64,000 nt of DNA. Source: Bacillus sp. FJAT-14578. Its GTDB lineage: Bacteria > Bacillota > Bacilli > Bacillales > Bacillaceae_H. Shown piece by piece: positions 24,824 through 33,709 of this stretch (the stretch's first letter is position 1; each line of letters begins with the position of its first letter). The stretch covers positions 1,054,001-1,118,000 of the forward strand of contig NZ_AYSE01000001.1 of the NCBI RefSeq assembly GCF_000504165.1. Direction: 5' to 3'. A model generated the notes under the pieces. The model saw nothing but the letters and a program-made list of their open reading frames with translations. It was not told the DNA's origin and did no database searches. Both the position numbers and the translations under genes were made by a program.

Positions 24824-25907
24824 AATTGAAAGTAATGTTTTTTACGGTCTCTTCATCTAATCGTTTAATCACTTCCGCAATAAGCTTTACGGCGTTTTCG
24901 TAATCATCTCGATGAAGCATCGCTGCATGGGAGTGAATATAACGGGTAGCAATGGTAATCGACAAAGCGGGCACTCCGTTTGCTGAAACGTGGATAGCAC
25001 CTGAGTCCGTACCGCCCCCTGCCATGGAATCAAATTGATATGGAATATCCAATTCATCCGCTGTATCCGTCACAAAATCACGTAATCCCTTATGGGAGAC
25101 CATGGAAGCATCATATAAAATGATTTGCGGGCCTTTCCCCATTTTCCCCATCGCTTCCTTCTCTGATACGCCAGGTGTGTCTCCCGCAATCCCGACATCT
25201 ACACCGAACGCAATGTCCGGCTGGATGAAGTTCGCTGACGTTTTCGCACCGCGCAGTCCCACTTCTTCTTGAACAGTCCCGACACCGTATACAACGTTTG
25301 GGTGATCCGAACCTTTTAACTGCTTTAAAACATCGATGGCAATCGCACAACCGATGCGGTTGTCCCATGCTTTCGCCAACAACATTTTTTCATTGTTTAA
25401 TACGGTGAATTCAAAATAAGGGACAACTTGATCGCCCGGTCGGACGCCCCACTCCATCGCTTCCTCTTTGCTGGATGCTCCAATATCGATGAACATATCT
25501 TTAATTTCAACCGGCTTTTTACGTGCTTCCGGCGATAAAATATGGGGTGGTTTAGAACCAATAACTCCTGTCACGTCTCCCTTTTTCGTCACAATCGTCA
25601 CACGTTGGGCAAGCATCACTTGAGACCACCAGCCGCCAACTGTCTGGAAACGCAGGAACCCTTTATCATCAATTTGGGTTATCATAAAGCCGACTTCATC
25701 CAAGTGACCTGCCACCATGATTTTAGGGCCGTTTTCTTTCCCTGTTTTTTTAGCAATCAAGCTCCCTAATCCATCTGTTGTCACTTCATCGGCATAAGGT
25801 TCAATATACTTTTTCATCACTTCTCGCGGTTCACGTTCATTTCCGGGAATCCCTTTGGCATCAGTCAAATCTTTGAGCATTGTCAATGTTTCATCCAATT
25901 TAGCCAT
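24822..25907 (-). CDS. ysdC: M42-family metallopeptidase / aminopeptidase (YsdC)
   Basis: 361 residues. It is a co-catalytic metal aminopeptidase of the M42 family. Metal and catalytic residues are visible in [36 protein letters not shown] and [12 protein letters not shown]. The sequence tracks B. subtilis YsdC along its whole length. ATG at 25907 was chosen by alignment; an ATG nine bases upstream is nearer than ideal to AAGGAGG. It is probably cytosolic and digests peptides. Confidence 0.93.
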   Translation of the reverse strand: MAKLDETLTMLKDLTDAKGIPGNEREPREVMKKYIEPYADEVTTDGLGSLIAKKTGKENGPKIMVAGHLDEVGFMITQIDDKGFLRFQTVGGWWSQVMLAQRVTIVTKKGDVTGVIGSKPPHILSPEARKKPVEIKDMFIDIGASSKEEAMEWGVRPGDQVVPYFEFTVLNNEKMLLAKAWDNRIGCAIAIDVLKQLKGSDHPNVVYGVGTVQEEVGLRGAKTSANFIQPDIAFGVDVGIAGDTPGVSEKEAMGKMGKGPQIILYDASMVSHKGLRDFVTDTADELDIPYQFDSMAGGGTDSGAIHVSANGVPALSITIATRYIHSHAAMLHRDDYENAVKLIAEVIKRLDEETVKNITFN

Positions 25908-25976
25908 AATATACATAAACCTCCTTATTTAACACACATTACTAATATTATACAGAACAATCATTTAAAAAACGAA

Positions 25977-26465
25977 TCAGTAGCCTTGCTCTTGACGCTG
26001 AAAGTTCACTTCGTTTTTCACAATATATGCTCGTTTCACATCTTCTGCGGAAAACCCGAGCAATTCACCTAATATTAAGTATTGCGAAAACATGTTAATG
26101 TATGTATCTTGTGAGATATTTGCTTGAAAATGCGAGATGCACTCATATACCTTTAAAAATTGATCTGTTAATGTATGATTCATTTTTGACGTTGGGATGT
26201 TGGTGTGTTCCTCGATTTCCAGCTCAAGACCAAGAGATAATAAGAAATGAATACCGTCTACATACTCCTCTAAAATGGTTTCATTCGCTGCCGGAGGTTT
26301 GACACTCCAAAACTTAAAACAGCGTGTTTCATTCGCAAGCTCTCCCACTTCTACTAATAAGGCTAGAGTTTTTCGTTCCACTAACCTTTCCTGCTGCAAT
26401 CCATGCTTTTCTTCAATATGCTGATCGAGCTGTCTTTGCATTTCAAATAATTGTTCAAAATTCAT
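25977..26465 (-). CDS. Dimeric all-alpha dUTP diphosphatase-like protein
   Basis: 162 residues, mostly helical. The MazG/dUTPase_2-type metal motif is seen as VEVGELANETR and EEYVDGIHFLLSLG, giving the EExxE-type and ExxD positions for magnesium. Such enzymes convert dUTP to dUMP and pyrophosphate and keep uracil out of DNA. ATG at 26465 has GGAGACAATACA in front. It lies between ysdC and ysdB. Confidence 0.85.
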   Translation of the reverse strand: MNFEQLFEMQRQLDQHIEEKHGLQQERLVERKTLALLVEVGELANETRCFKFWSVKPPAANETILEEYVDGIHFLLSLGLELEIEEHTNIPTSKMNHTLTDQFLKVYECISHFQANISQDTYINMFSQYLILGELLGFSAEDVKRAYIVKNEVNFQRQEQGY

Positions 26466-26527
26466 TGTATTGTCTCCTTTTGATAATTAAATCTAATTTA
26501 ATTGTTTAACATTCGTTTTCGCTTTTT

Positions 26528-26575
26528 ATCCTATCCATGGCTTTTTATTCTGACAGCTTGAATAGACTTAAAAAG
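26528..26575 (-). promoter_or_regulatory. Conserved upstream box, copy 2
   Basis: On the minus strand: GTCTATTCAAGCTGTCAGAA then AAAAGCCATGGATAGGAT. The GGATAGGA part ends 64 bp before the dUTPase start. Here the adjacent palindrome seen in the other two copies is missing. Confidence 0.55.
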
Positions 26576-26612
26576 GTTTTCACTTAAAAATTATAGCAAA
26601 TTGGAGGAAACT

Positions 26613-26638
26613 TGAAACCTTTTGAGAACTTCTACGTA
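26613..26638 (+). promoter_or_regulatory. SigW promoter of ysdB
   Basis: TGAAAC (26613-26618), 16 bp, CGTA (26635-26638) is an exact match to the extracytoplasmic-function sigma W consensus of Bacillus. Confidence 0.92.
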
Positions 26639-26672
26639 AAGTAGAGAAATATGGAATAAGGAGGGACAAGAA

Positions 26673-27053
26673 ATGATTGTTGTGCTATTGCGTCTACTCA
26701 TTATCGCCGCTTTTTTCTATCTTATTTACAAAGCGGTTCGTTACTTTACCAATCCCATGCGAAAACTTGAACATGCACATGAGAAAAAAGAATTTTACCT
26801 CCTGGATGAAAAGGGAAATGTCCGCAAAAATTTTTTGCTCACATATAAAGGGGTATTATTTGAAGGAGAAAAATATTTAGGGACTACTCCTGACTCATTC
26901 GAGGTCATTTCAATTATTATCTCCATCCGTGATACGGAAAAGCTGGAAGGGCTCTCACGCGTTGATTTTTCCAGAATTGAACAAGAAGTGCAATTTTTAT
27001 ATCCTTACGCCAAGCTGGAGTGGAAAAGTCCCATCAAAGAGTTCCTTCAATAA
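26673..27053 (+). CDS. ysdB: SigW-pathway membrane-anchored protein YsdB
   Basis: 126 residues. One N-terminal membrane helix (VVLLRLLIIAAFFYLIY) precedes a soluble domain beginning with the NPMRKLEHAHEKKEF segment. It resembles B. subtilis YsdB, which affects SigW activation by influencing anti-sigma proteolysis. ATG follows AGGAGGGACAAGAA. The perfect SigW promoter upstream shows that it belongs to the envelope-stress regulon here too. No catalytic motif is visible. Confidence 0.85.
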   Translation: MIVVLLRLLIIAAFFYLIYKAVRYFTNPMRKLEHAHEKKEFYLLDEKGNVRKNFLLTYKGVLFEGEKYLGTTPDSFEVISIIISIRDTEKLEGLSRVDFSRIEQEVQFLYPYAKLEWKSPIKEFLQ

Positions 27054-27092
27054 AAAGAGCCGAGCCATGAAAACATATGGCTCGGCTCTTTT
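27053..27092 (+). terminator. ysdB terminator
   Basis: AAAAGAGCCGAGCCAT pairs with ATGGCTCGGCTCTTTT around an eight-base loop, right after the ysdB stop. Confidence 0.93.
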
Positions 27093-27165
27093 CAAATGAA
27101 TCCTTTTTGGGCATCCAGGAAAACCGATAATTTGTTAACGCCCCATTTTACTGAAAACAAATTAA

Positions 27166-27429
27166 CTAAATGACCCTAAATAGAATAAAGGCATGGATAA
27201 CCGCAAACAACGGAAGACCCAGTTTGAATTGCAAATGCTTTGTTTTATGGCGAAACATGCGCATTCCTAAAGTTGATCCAATGGCACCTCCAGCTAATGA
27301 ACATAGCCAGATGGTGGACTCTTTGATTCGCCACCCGCGGTTTTTCGCTCTGTTTTTATCGACACCCATCAGTGTGATTCCCGTTATGTTGACACATAGA
27401 TAATAAATCAGCCAAAAATCCTTCATCAT
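27166..27429 (-). CDS. ysdA: DUF1294-family membrane protein YsdA
   Basis: 87 residues with two to three hydrophobic segments and the family pattern DKNRAKNRGWRIKES then LAGGAIGSTLGMRMFRHKT. The function is unknown. ATG at 27429 follows AAAGGAG by five bases, with a second ATG one codon later. It lies downstream of rplT after a terminator, in the same place as B. subtilis ysdA. Confidence 0.88.
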   Translation of the reverse strand: MMKDFWLIYYLCVNITGITLMGVDKNRAKNRGWRIKESTIWLCSLAGGAIGSTLGMRMFRHKTKHLQFKLGLPLFAVIHAFILFRVI

Positions 27430-27468
27430 GTATGCTCCTTTTGGAAATGAATTGTCCATAAAATGAGG

Positions 27469-27500
27469 AAAAGCCTCCTTCTTTAAAGAAGGAGGCTTTT
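27469..27500 (-). terminator. rplT terminator
   Basis: A 32-bp perfect palindrome AAAAGCCTCCTTCTTT and its complement, immediately after rplT. Confidence 0.92.
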
Positions 27501-27503
27501 AAA

Positions 27504-27860
27504 TTATTTCAAGTTGCTTTTTGCAACAGTTGCTAATTCAGCGAATGCTTTTTCATCGCTAACAGCTAGCTCAGCTAACATTTTACGGTTAACTTCGATA
27601 CCAGCTACTTTTAAACCATGCATTAAACGGCTGTAAGAAAGACCGTTCATACGAGCAGCAGCGTTGATACGAGTGATCCATAATTTACGGAAGTCGCGTT
27701 TTTTCTGGCGACGATCGCGGTAAGCATACATTAAAGATTTCATTACTTGTTGGTTGGCAACTTTATATAATGTATGTTTAGAACCGAAATAACCTTTTGC
27801 TAATTTTAATACTCTTTTACGACGTTTGCGTGTTACTGTACCGCCTTTTACACGTGGCAT
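27504..27860 (-). CDS. rplT: 50S ribosomal protein L20
   Basis: 118 residues beginning [20 protein letters not shown], very basic, with the L20 segment [20 protein letters not shown]. It is needed early in 50S assembly and in Bacillus also binds the infC leader to repress this operon. It is the third gene of infC-rpmI-rplT. Confidence 0.99.
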   Translation of the reverse strand: MPRVKGGTVTRKRRKRVLKLAKGYFGSKHTLYKVANQQVMKSLMYAYRDRRQKKRDFRKLWITRINAAARMNGLSYSRLMHGLKVAGIEVNRKMLAELAVSDEKAFAELATVAKSNLK

Positions 27861-27898
27861 AGTTGTTTCCCTCCTGTATTATCTATCCTAAACCGAAA

Positions 27899-28099
27899 TT
27901 ATTTCATGTTAACTAATAAGAAACGGATGCGTTTGTAATCGCCTGTGCTTACTACAGCACCTTTGCGAAGTTTACGCTTTTGCTTTGTTGATTTGTTAGC
28001 AAATAAGTGGCTTGTGTAAGCATGAGAGCGTTTAAGCTTACCAGATCCAGTTTTCTTGAAACGCTTTGCAGCGCCGCGGTGTGTTTTCATTTTTGGCAT
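27899..28099 (-). CDS. rpmI: 50S ribosomal protein L35
   Basis: 66 residues, [20 protein letters not shown] at the start, strongly basic. It is the standard length for L35. It lies between infC and rplT. Confidence 0.99.
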   Translation of the reverse strand: MPKMKTHRGAAKRFKKTGSGKLKRSHAYTSHLFANKSTKQKRKLRKGAVVSTGDYKRIRFLLVNMK

Positions 28100-28117
28100 T
28101 GTGTGTTCCTCCTCGTT

Positions 28118-28636
28118 TTATTGTTTTTCGTTTTTAGGTGCTAAAACTAAGAACATGCTGCGTCCGTCCATTTTAGGAGCAGCCTCTATTGATCCTACAT
28201 CCGCACAAGCTTCTGAGAAACGATCAAGTACTCGCTGACCGATTTCCTTATGCGTAATTGCACGACCCTTAAAGCGAATGCTCGCTTTCACTTTATCGCC
28301 TTTTTCAAGGAACTTACGTGCATTGCGAAGTTTCGTATCAAAGTCATGTTGATCAATCGTCGGACTTAAACGAACTTCTTTTAAGCTGATAATCTTTTGA
28401 TTTTTACGAGCTTCCTTATCTTTCTTTTGCTGCTCGAAGCGAAATTTACCGTAGTCCATAATACGGCATACCGGCGGTTTCGCATTTGGAGCAACCATGA
28501 CAAGATCCTGATTTACTCGCGTAGCAATTTCTAATGCTTCTTGCTTCGTTTTAATTCCTAATTGTTCCCCGTTTTGGTCGATTAAACGAACTTCGCGGGC
28601 ACGAATGCCCTCGTTCACCATCATATCCTTGCTAAT
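28118..28636 (-). CDS. infC: Translation initiation factor IF-3, AUU start
   Basis: 172 residues. It prevents premature 30S-50S joining and checks the start codon. [17 protein letters not shown] begins the N-domain, and [15 protein letters not shown] and [11 protein letters not shown] belong to the C-domain. The best start is ATT at 28636: GGAGG lies nine bases upstream and the protein then starts MSKDMMVNE, matching relatives. No ATG, GTG or TTG fits there; the nearest ATG is four codons inside. AUU starts are a known feature of infC and allow IF-3 to repress itself. A reading from 28672 extends into the leader and was rejected. Confidence 0.93.
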   Translation of the reverse strand: MSKDMMVNEGIRAREVRLIDQNGEQLGIKTKQEALEIATRVNQDLVMVAPNAKPPVCRIMDYGKFRFEQQKKDKEARKNQKIISLKEVRLSPTIDQHDFDTKLRNARKFLEKGDKVKASIRFKGRAITHKEIGQRVLDRFSEACADVGSIEAAPKMDGRSMFLVLAPKNEKQ

Positions 28637-28689
28637 AAGTAGCCACCTCCAAGGTTTTATCGTCGAATACATCGTTTGAGCAATTGCAA

Positions 28690-28850
28690 GTCAGCCCACA
28701 AAAAAAGTGTGAGTACATACTGCACCCACACTTTATATTTACAAATAAGTAAATAGTCAAATTCATACCTGTCAACTGCTTCATGCGTCAATCAGGTGAG
28801 AAGCGGGTGCTTCTGCTTTTACACAAACAAGTATTCAATTACCTTTCAGA
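28690..28850 (-). promoter_or_regulatory. L20-type ribosomal leader of infC-rpmI-rplT
   Basis: The transcript from about 28844 contains a GAAGCACCCGCTTCTC hairpin and ends in a terminator: AAAGTGTG (28704-28711 complement side) pairs with CACACTTT (28727-28734), followed by a T-run. Position and structure fit the Firmicutes L20 leader, which L20 uses to shut off the operon. Confidence 0.78.
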
Positions 28851-28879
28851 ATTGTAACATGCTTATCCAGCTATGTCAA
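28851..28879 (-). promoter_or_regulatory. infC operon promoter
   Basis: Minus strand TTGACA (28874-28879), 17 bp, TACAAT (28851-28856). Confidence 0.88.
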
Positions 28880-28953
28880 TCAAGAAAGCTACTCTAATCG
28901 CAACAAAAATAATTCTAACAGAATTATTGTATCAACGCAATAACTTTTTTTCT

Positions 28954-29169
28954 TTTATCCCTCATTAACGGGCAGTAAGCCCCTCACTCCAAGGCTTGAG
29001 AGAAATCTAAGAAGTCTAAGCGGGGGGGTAACTGCCCGTAAAAGCCCGATTACAGGAACACAGACTAACATCGCCGCGTCCTGCGGCAACGTCTGCGTGA
29101 CCCGCATCATGCGGGCCTAACTAACCATCAGTAGGGGGTGAAGCCCCCCACTGATAGAAGTTTCCTTTA
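28954..29169 (-). repeat. 216-bp multi-hairpin intergenic repeat, long copy
   Basis: On the minus strand it starts at the thrS stop codon with TAAAGGAAACTTCTATCAG and ends in CTGCCCGTTAATGAGGGAT. It holds stacked hairpins: CATCAGT-GGGGG with CCCCC-ACTGATAG (29125-29158), a GCCCGCATGATGCGGG hairpin, a GCCGCAGGACGCGGC hairpin and a long ACGGGCAGT/ACTGCCCGT pairing (28974-29041). Short copies with the same ends lie at 12201-12252 and 48725-48780. No gene is seen in 28880-29166. Confidence 0.8.
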
Positions 29170-31098
29170 TCTTGCTACCTCTTGTTTTAGAGCAGAAATA
29201 AATTGTTCAAAGTCAATTGTCTCTGACTTTTGCTCACCATATTTACGCACGTTTACTGCGCCTTCTTCAACCTCTTTATCCCCCACTACAAGCATGTATG
29301 GTGTTTTTTGCATTTGTGCTTCCCTGATTTTGTAGCCAATCTTTTCATCACGCTCGTCTAATTCTACACGGAAGCCTTCAAGCTGTAATTTTTCTTGAAC
29401 TTGTTTTGCATAATCCAAGTGTACTCCAGGAGATACAGGGATCACCTGTACTTGAACCGGTGCCAACCAAGTTGGGAACGCACCTTTATACTCTTCAATC
29501 AAGAAGGCCACAAAGCGTTCCATTGTCGATACAACACCACGATGGATAACAACTGGACGATGTGGCTTACCGTCTTCCCCAACATATGTTAAGTCAAAAC
29601 GCTCAGGTAATAAGAAATCAAGCTGTACAGTTGATAACGTTTCATCCTTGCCAAGTGCCGTGCGAACTTGAACATCGAGCTTCGGACCATAGAATGCAGC
29701 TTCGCCTTCTGCTTCGTAATAATCTAAACCAAGCTCATCCATTGCTTCCTTCAGCATGCTTTGTGCTTTTTCCCACATTGCATCATCATCATAATACTTT
29801 TCTGTATCTTGAGGGTCACGGTAAGATAAACGGAAAGAATAATCTTCTAAGCCGAAATCTTTATATACCGCCAACACTAAGTTCACTACACGCTTAAACT
29901 CATCCTTGATTTGGTCAGGACGCACGAAAATATGGGCATCATTTAATGTCATACCACGTACACGCTGCAATCCTGATAATGCGCCTGACATTTCGTAACG
30001 ATGCATTGTACCTAGCTCAGCAATGCGGATCGGCAATTGGCGGTAGCTGTGAATTTCATTTTTGTAAATCATCATATGGTGAGGGCAGTTCATCGGGCGA
30101 AGAACAAGCTGCTCATTATCCATCTCCATTGCTGGGAACATACCATCTTGATAATGATCCCAGTGACCGGACGTTTTATAGAGCTCAACACTTCCCAACA
30201 CTGGTGTATACACATGTTGATAACCTAGACGCTCTTCTTTATCCACAATATAACGCTCAATAACGCGACGAATTGCAGCACCTTTCGGAAGCCACAACGG
30301 AAGACCTTGCCCCACTTTTTGGGAGTTAGTGAATAAGCTCAATTCTTTTCCAAGCTTGCGGTGATCACGCTCTTTTGCTTCTTCTAATAAACGAAGATGC
30401 TCCGCTAACTCTTCTTTTTTGAAGAAAGCTGTACCGTAAATGCGCTGAAGCATTTTATTTTTGCTGTCACCGCGCCAGTACGCACCGGCAATGCTCAACA
30501 ATTTGAATTCTTTGATCTTGCCTGTTGACGGAACGTGAACCCCGCGGCAAAGATCGAAAAACTCTCCTTGTTCATAGATTGACAACGTTTCACCGGCAGG
30601 AATCGCTTCAATCAATTCAAGCTTTAGGTTATCCCCAAGCTCTTCGTAAAGCTTCATCGCATCTTCACGAGATACTTCTTTACGAACGATTTCCATGTTT
30701 TCGTTTACAATCTTTTTCATTTCTTTTTCAATGTTAGCCAAGTCTTCTGGAGTAATCGACTCTTCCATATCAATGTCATAATAGAAACCATTTTCAATAA
30801 CAGGACCAATCCCCAGCTTCACATCTTTATATAAGCGTTTAATCGCTTGAGCCATTAGATGGGCTGTACTATGGCGCATGATTTCCAATGCATCTTGTGT
30901 ATCTTGTGTGACAATCTCGATCGCTCCGTCTTCTTGAAGCGGTGTACGTAAATCGACAAGTTCACCGTTCCATTTTCCAGCGATGGATTTTTTCTTTAAT
31001 CCCGGGCTGATTGAACCGGCAATGTCTTCTGTTGTCGAGCCTTTCGGAAACTCCTTTACGGCACCATCCGGAAATGAGATTTTAATCATATCAGACAT
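29167..31098 (-). CDS. thrS: Threonyl-tRNA synthetase
   Basis: 643 residues. Domains in order: N-terminal TGS (residues 1-65), the editing/SAD domain with [13 protein letters not shown] and RGVHVPSTG, the class II catalytic core (motif 2 [19 protein letters not shown]-like region, MNCPHHMM zinc site, [11 protein letters not shown] motif 3) and a C-terminal anticodon domain. It charges tRNA-Thr and edits Ser-tRNA. ATG at 31098 follows GGAGTGTAACAAC. It is regulated by the T-box leader upstream. Confidence 0.98.
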   Translation of the reverse strand: MSDMIKISFPDGAVKEFPKGSTTEDIAGSISPGLKKKSIAGKWNGELVDLRTPLQEDGAIEIVTQDTQDALEIMRHSTAHLMAQAIKRLYKDVKLGIGPVIENGFYYDIDMEESITPEDLANIEKEMKKIVNENMEIVRKEVSREDAMKLYEELGDNLKLELIEAIPAGETLSIYEQGEFFDLCRGVHVPSTGKIKEFKLLSIAGAYWRGDSKNKMLQRIYGTAFFKKEELAEHLRLLEEAKERDHRKLGKELSLFTNSQKVGQGLPLWLPKGAAIRRVIERYIVDKEERLGYQHVYTPVLGSVELYKTSGHWDHYQDGMFPAMEMDNEQLVLRPMNCPHHMMIYKNEIHSYRQLPIRIAELGTMHRYEMSGALSGLQRVRGMTLNDAHIFVRPDQIKDEFKRVVNLVLAVYKDFGLEDYSFRLSYRDPQDTEKYYDDDAMWEKAQSMLKEAMDELGLDYYEAEGEAAFYGPKLDVQVRTALGKDETLSTVQLDFLLPERFDLTYVGEDGKPHRPVVIHRGVVSTMERFVAFLIEEYKGAFPTWLAPVQVQVIPVSPGVHLDYAKQVQEKLQLEGFRVELDERDEKIGYKIREAQMQKTPYMLVVGDKEVEEGAVNVRKYGEQKSETIDFEQFISALKQEVAR

Positions 31099-31206
31099 GT
31101 TGTTACACTCCTTTTGTTATGTGAAATTCAATAAAAAATGGGAATTACGCTCTTAAAACGAGTGAAAGAGGACGAATCCCGCTATATCCCTCGTTTGTTG
31201 AACAAA

Positions 31207-31660
31207 TAAAAAAACCCGTCCCTAAAAGAAGGGACGAGTATATTTCACTATATCGTGGTTCCACCCTTGTTCCTGTTTCGGCGAATGATCAGCGGTGAAT
31301 CTCTTCATTGCTCAGTCGTTTCGATTCTCATGTATAAAAACATACACTCCGAGTCTTCACTTCCTTCACGCCTCGGCCTTCTTGCTTCTCCTTCGCCTTC
31401 AAGTCGGCGATGATCAGCGGGAAGTCCCTTCGTTGCTCAACGAGAAAAGATACCATCTTCTGTATACCAAAACAGCTCAAGAATTGATAACGGCAATACC
31501 GTCAGTAATTACTGGAATGCATCATTCGTTCACTACTGAAGTTTAGAGGCGGTAAGTTTATTTTCCGTGTTAGGAAGCTTGCAGCCTCGGCCTCCCTCTC
31601 TGTAAACCGTAAAAATACACTCATGTCCTCATCATAACTTTGTATCCATATAAGAGTATG
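31207..31660 (-). promoter_or_regulatory. Long T-box leader of thrS (Thr specifier)
   Basis: The T-box AGGGTGGAACCACG lies at 31254-31267, followed by a terminator (31207-31238, CGTCCCTT/AAGGGACG stem with T-run). The specifier is read as ACC (Thr) at 31551-31553, before GCCTCTAAACT. At about 455 nt the leader is long for a single T-box. Two similar 36-nt segments (31281-31318 and 31405-31441) suggest an internal duplication. Confidence 0.9.
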
Positions 31661-31665
31661 TGTTC

Positions 31666-31694
31666 ATTATAAGTTCTTTATTTCTAGAAATCAA
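31666..31694 (-). promoter_or_regulatory. thrS promoter
   Basis: Minus strand TTGATT (31689-31694), 17 bp, TATAAT (31666-31671). The -35 overlaps the last codons of ytxC. Confidence 0.82.
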
Positions 31695-32556
31695 CCTCTA
31701 GTCCATACTTGCTTTCATATACTAAGCTAAAATTTCGCTTCGGACGAATCGTCACTTTTTCTTGAAAAATGTTTTGAATCGTAAAAAAGATAGAATGGGA
31801 CGGGCTGTCCGTATAAATATAAATATGGGAAGGAGCCATCGCTAAAAGCGGTTGAATCACATGCTCGTCTATGTACAGAGTTTGATGATACGAAACCAAT
31901 TCTTCCCTGTAACGTTTTCTCTGTTCTTCCTTAATTTCCAAAAGCTGTTCATCGTAAAAATAAAACTGCTCATCATACACAACATGAATACTCTTTGCTT
32001 TTGGGGCTTGGGTGGCAACCACATGACGGAGCTGCTCCAATAAATCTTGATAATCTTGTTCGAACTTATACTCATCGATGCCCTGCTCCACATAATACAT
32101 AAGCCGCTTGACATAGTCTTTCAATCGAAATTGCATAAAAGACTCAAATGTAAAGGTCACATTTCCGATAATGAAGCGCTGTAAGGAGTCTGTGATCAGT
32201 TCCTCTTTTGATTGAAAAAAGTCTTTCTTTGGAATACCTTTCCGTTCTCCATCCATAACAGAATGAATCATCGCCATGATTTGCAGCCGTTCTTCTTCGT
32301 CTGTATAAAAAAACATTTCTTGCAGGATACTCATCATAATTTCTTGTTCTTTATACGTCAATACATAATCTTTCAATACGGGAATGACTAATTTTTCTAT
32401 TACGACTTCCTGATTCGAGGACGGGTCAATCGTCAATAATTTCGGTTCGATTAACTGAAAGCATTGATCCAAATATAATAAAGCGCTTTGACGCGCACAT
32501 AACCATTCGTAAATTATTCGTGCGTCTTTTTCACATCGAAAAAATACCTTGATCAA
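31684..32556 (-). CDS. ytxC: Putative sporulation protein YtxC
   Basis: 290 residues, similar in length and layout to B. subtilis YtxC, which is linked to sporulation but has no known activity. The sequence is rich in charged and aromatic residues, with a central FRLKDYVKRLMYYVEQGIDE segment typical of the family. No membrane helix or signal peptide is visible. The start is TTG at 32556, four bases after a GGGGGGAT run; the neighbouring ATG is out of frame. It lies between dnaI and thrS as in B. subtilis. Confidence 0.85.
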   Translation of the reverse strand: MIKVFFRCEKDARIIYEWLCARQSALLYLDQCFQLIEPKLLTIDPSSNQEVVIEKLVIPVLKDYVLTYKEQEIMMSILQEMFFYTDEEERLQIMAMIHSVMDGERKGIPKKDFFQSKEELITDSLQRFIIGNVTFTFESFMQFRLKDYVKRLMYYVEQGIDEYKFEQDYQDLLEQLRHVVATQAPKAKSIHVVYDEQFYFYDEQLLEIKEEQRKRYREELVSYHQTLYIDEHVIQPLLAMAPSHIYIYTDSPSHSIFFTIQNIFQEKVTIRPKRNFSLVYESKYGLEVDF

Positions 32557-32611
32557 TCATATCCCCCCTTTAGGACACGCTTATTATTAATATGTATATG
32601 GGGGTTTCCGC

Positions 32612-32648
32612 AAAAAATGAGCAAGTATAGGCTACTTGCTCATTTTTT
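32612..32648 (-). terminator. dnaI terminator
   Basis: AAAAAATGAGCAAGTA pairs with TACTTGCTCATTTTTT around a five-base loop. It begins at the dnaI stop codon. Confidence 0.92.
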
Positions 32649-33576
32649 ACTCTCTTTTATTTCGCCCGGCTGCTTCCACAGGAATAGAAAGGGCTTTAAT
32701 TCGTTCCATAATTCGTGCCGCTTTGACTTTTTCTTCTTCTCCCCTCTGTGTATAAGTCAAATGATGTTCCATTTCACTTAAGTTTAAATTGGAAGTAAAA
32801 AAAGTCGGTAAATTTTCCAGCATACGAAATTGCAAAATGGCTCCAAGTACATCGTCTCTCATCCAGCTTGTAACCGACTCCGCTCCAATATCGTCCAGCA
32901 TCAACACAGGTGCTTTCTTGACAAATTCAATCTTTTCATTAAATGTCTGATCTTGAAAGGACCCTTTTAACTCTCGTAAAAATTCCGGTAAATAAACGAT
33001 AAGGGATCGTACTTTCTGCTCCGCTAACTGATTGGCAATCGCTCCTAATAAATATGTTTTTCCGACACCGAATGGACCATATAAATAAAGCCCCTTCATT
33101 TTCTTGTCAGGATCATAATTTCTCACAAATTCATGGGCTAATTTAATGGCTTCAATTCGGCCCTGCTCGATTTCAATATCAGCCAGAGAAGCTCGCAAAA
33201 TATCTTTAGGTACGTATAGACTTTGAATGAATGCTTCCTGTTCTTTTCGCTCATCTTCACGAACCTTACTTGGACAGCGCTCATATTGCAAATCAATCAC
33301 CTTCCCCTGAATAACCAAACGGGGCTGATACCCTTGGAGCATGTTGATACATTTTCCAAGCGATTCACAACGTTCACAGCGCCGGCTTTGTGTCGTATAT
33401 TCATACAATTTAATTAAACTTCGATCAAGCATTTGTTCATCTATCGTTTCTTGATGTTCCTTGATAAAAGCTCTGACATCAGGATCTTTCATCACTTGTT
33501 TTTTCAATGATTGAAACCTTTGCTGAAAATCCTCTTTTTTGACTAGATCTTGTAAAGCATTATTTATTCGCTGCAT
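32647..33576 (-). CDS. dnaI: Primosomal protein / helicase loader DnaI
   Basis: About 309 residues. It loads the replicative helicase DnaC with DnaB and DnaD. The N-terminal zinc-binding region (CERCESLGKC) is followed by an AAA+ ATPase: Walker A YGPFGVGKTYL and Walker B PVLMLDDIGAES. ATG at 33576 is preferred because GGTGAG lies seven bases upstream and the start MQRINNALQ aligns with B. subtilis DnaI. An ATG at 33603 has no visible ribosome binding site. It lies 107-134 bp downstream of dnaB. Confidence 0.93.
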   Translation of the reverse strand: MQRINNALQDLVKKEDFQQRFQSLKKQVMKDPDVRAFIKEHQETIDEQMLDRSLIKLYEYTTQSRRCERCESLGKCINMLQGYQPRLVIQGKVIDLQYERCPSKVREDERKEQEAFIQSLYVPKDILRASLADIEIEQGRIEAIKLAHEFVRNYDPDKKMKGLYLYGPFGVGKTYLLGAIANQLAEQKVRSLIVYLPEFLRELKGSFQDQTFNEKIEFVKKAPVLMLDDIGAESVTSWMRDDVLGAILQFRMLENLPTFFTSNLNLSEMEHHLTYTQRGEEEKVKAARIMERIKALSIPVEAAGRNKRE

Positions 33577-33709
33577 TTTTTCTCTCACCGCTTTCTGGCT
33601 CATTGATCTATATAAATTCTACTAAATCATCGGACAGTTCTTCATTCAATTAAGTCGCATCCACAATCGGCTGCCCAGGAAATAACACTTTACTTGTTGC
33701 AGTTTCACT

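Noticed and set aside
28909-28929. AATAATTCTAACAGAATTATT palindrome as an operator of infC
   Set aside because: It lies about 30 bp upstream of the -35, is AT-rich and short, and may occur by chance.
31295-31546. An 83-codon plus-strand frame in the thrS leader
   Set aside because: It is fully inside the T-box RNA and arises from its structure-rich sequence.
33576-33603. ATG at 33603 as the dnaI start
   Set aside because: No ribosome binding site precedes it, while 33576 has GGTGAG at good distance and aligns with B. subtilis DnaI.
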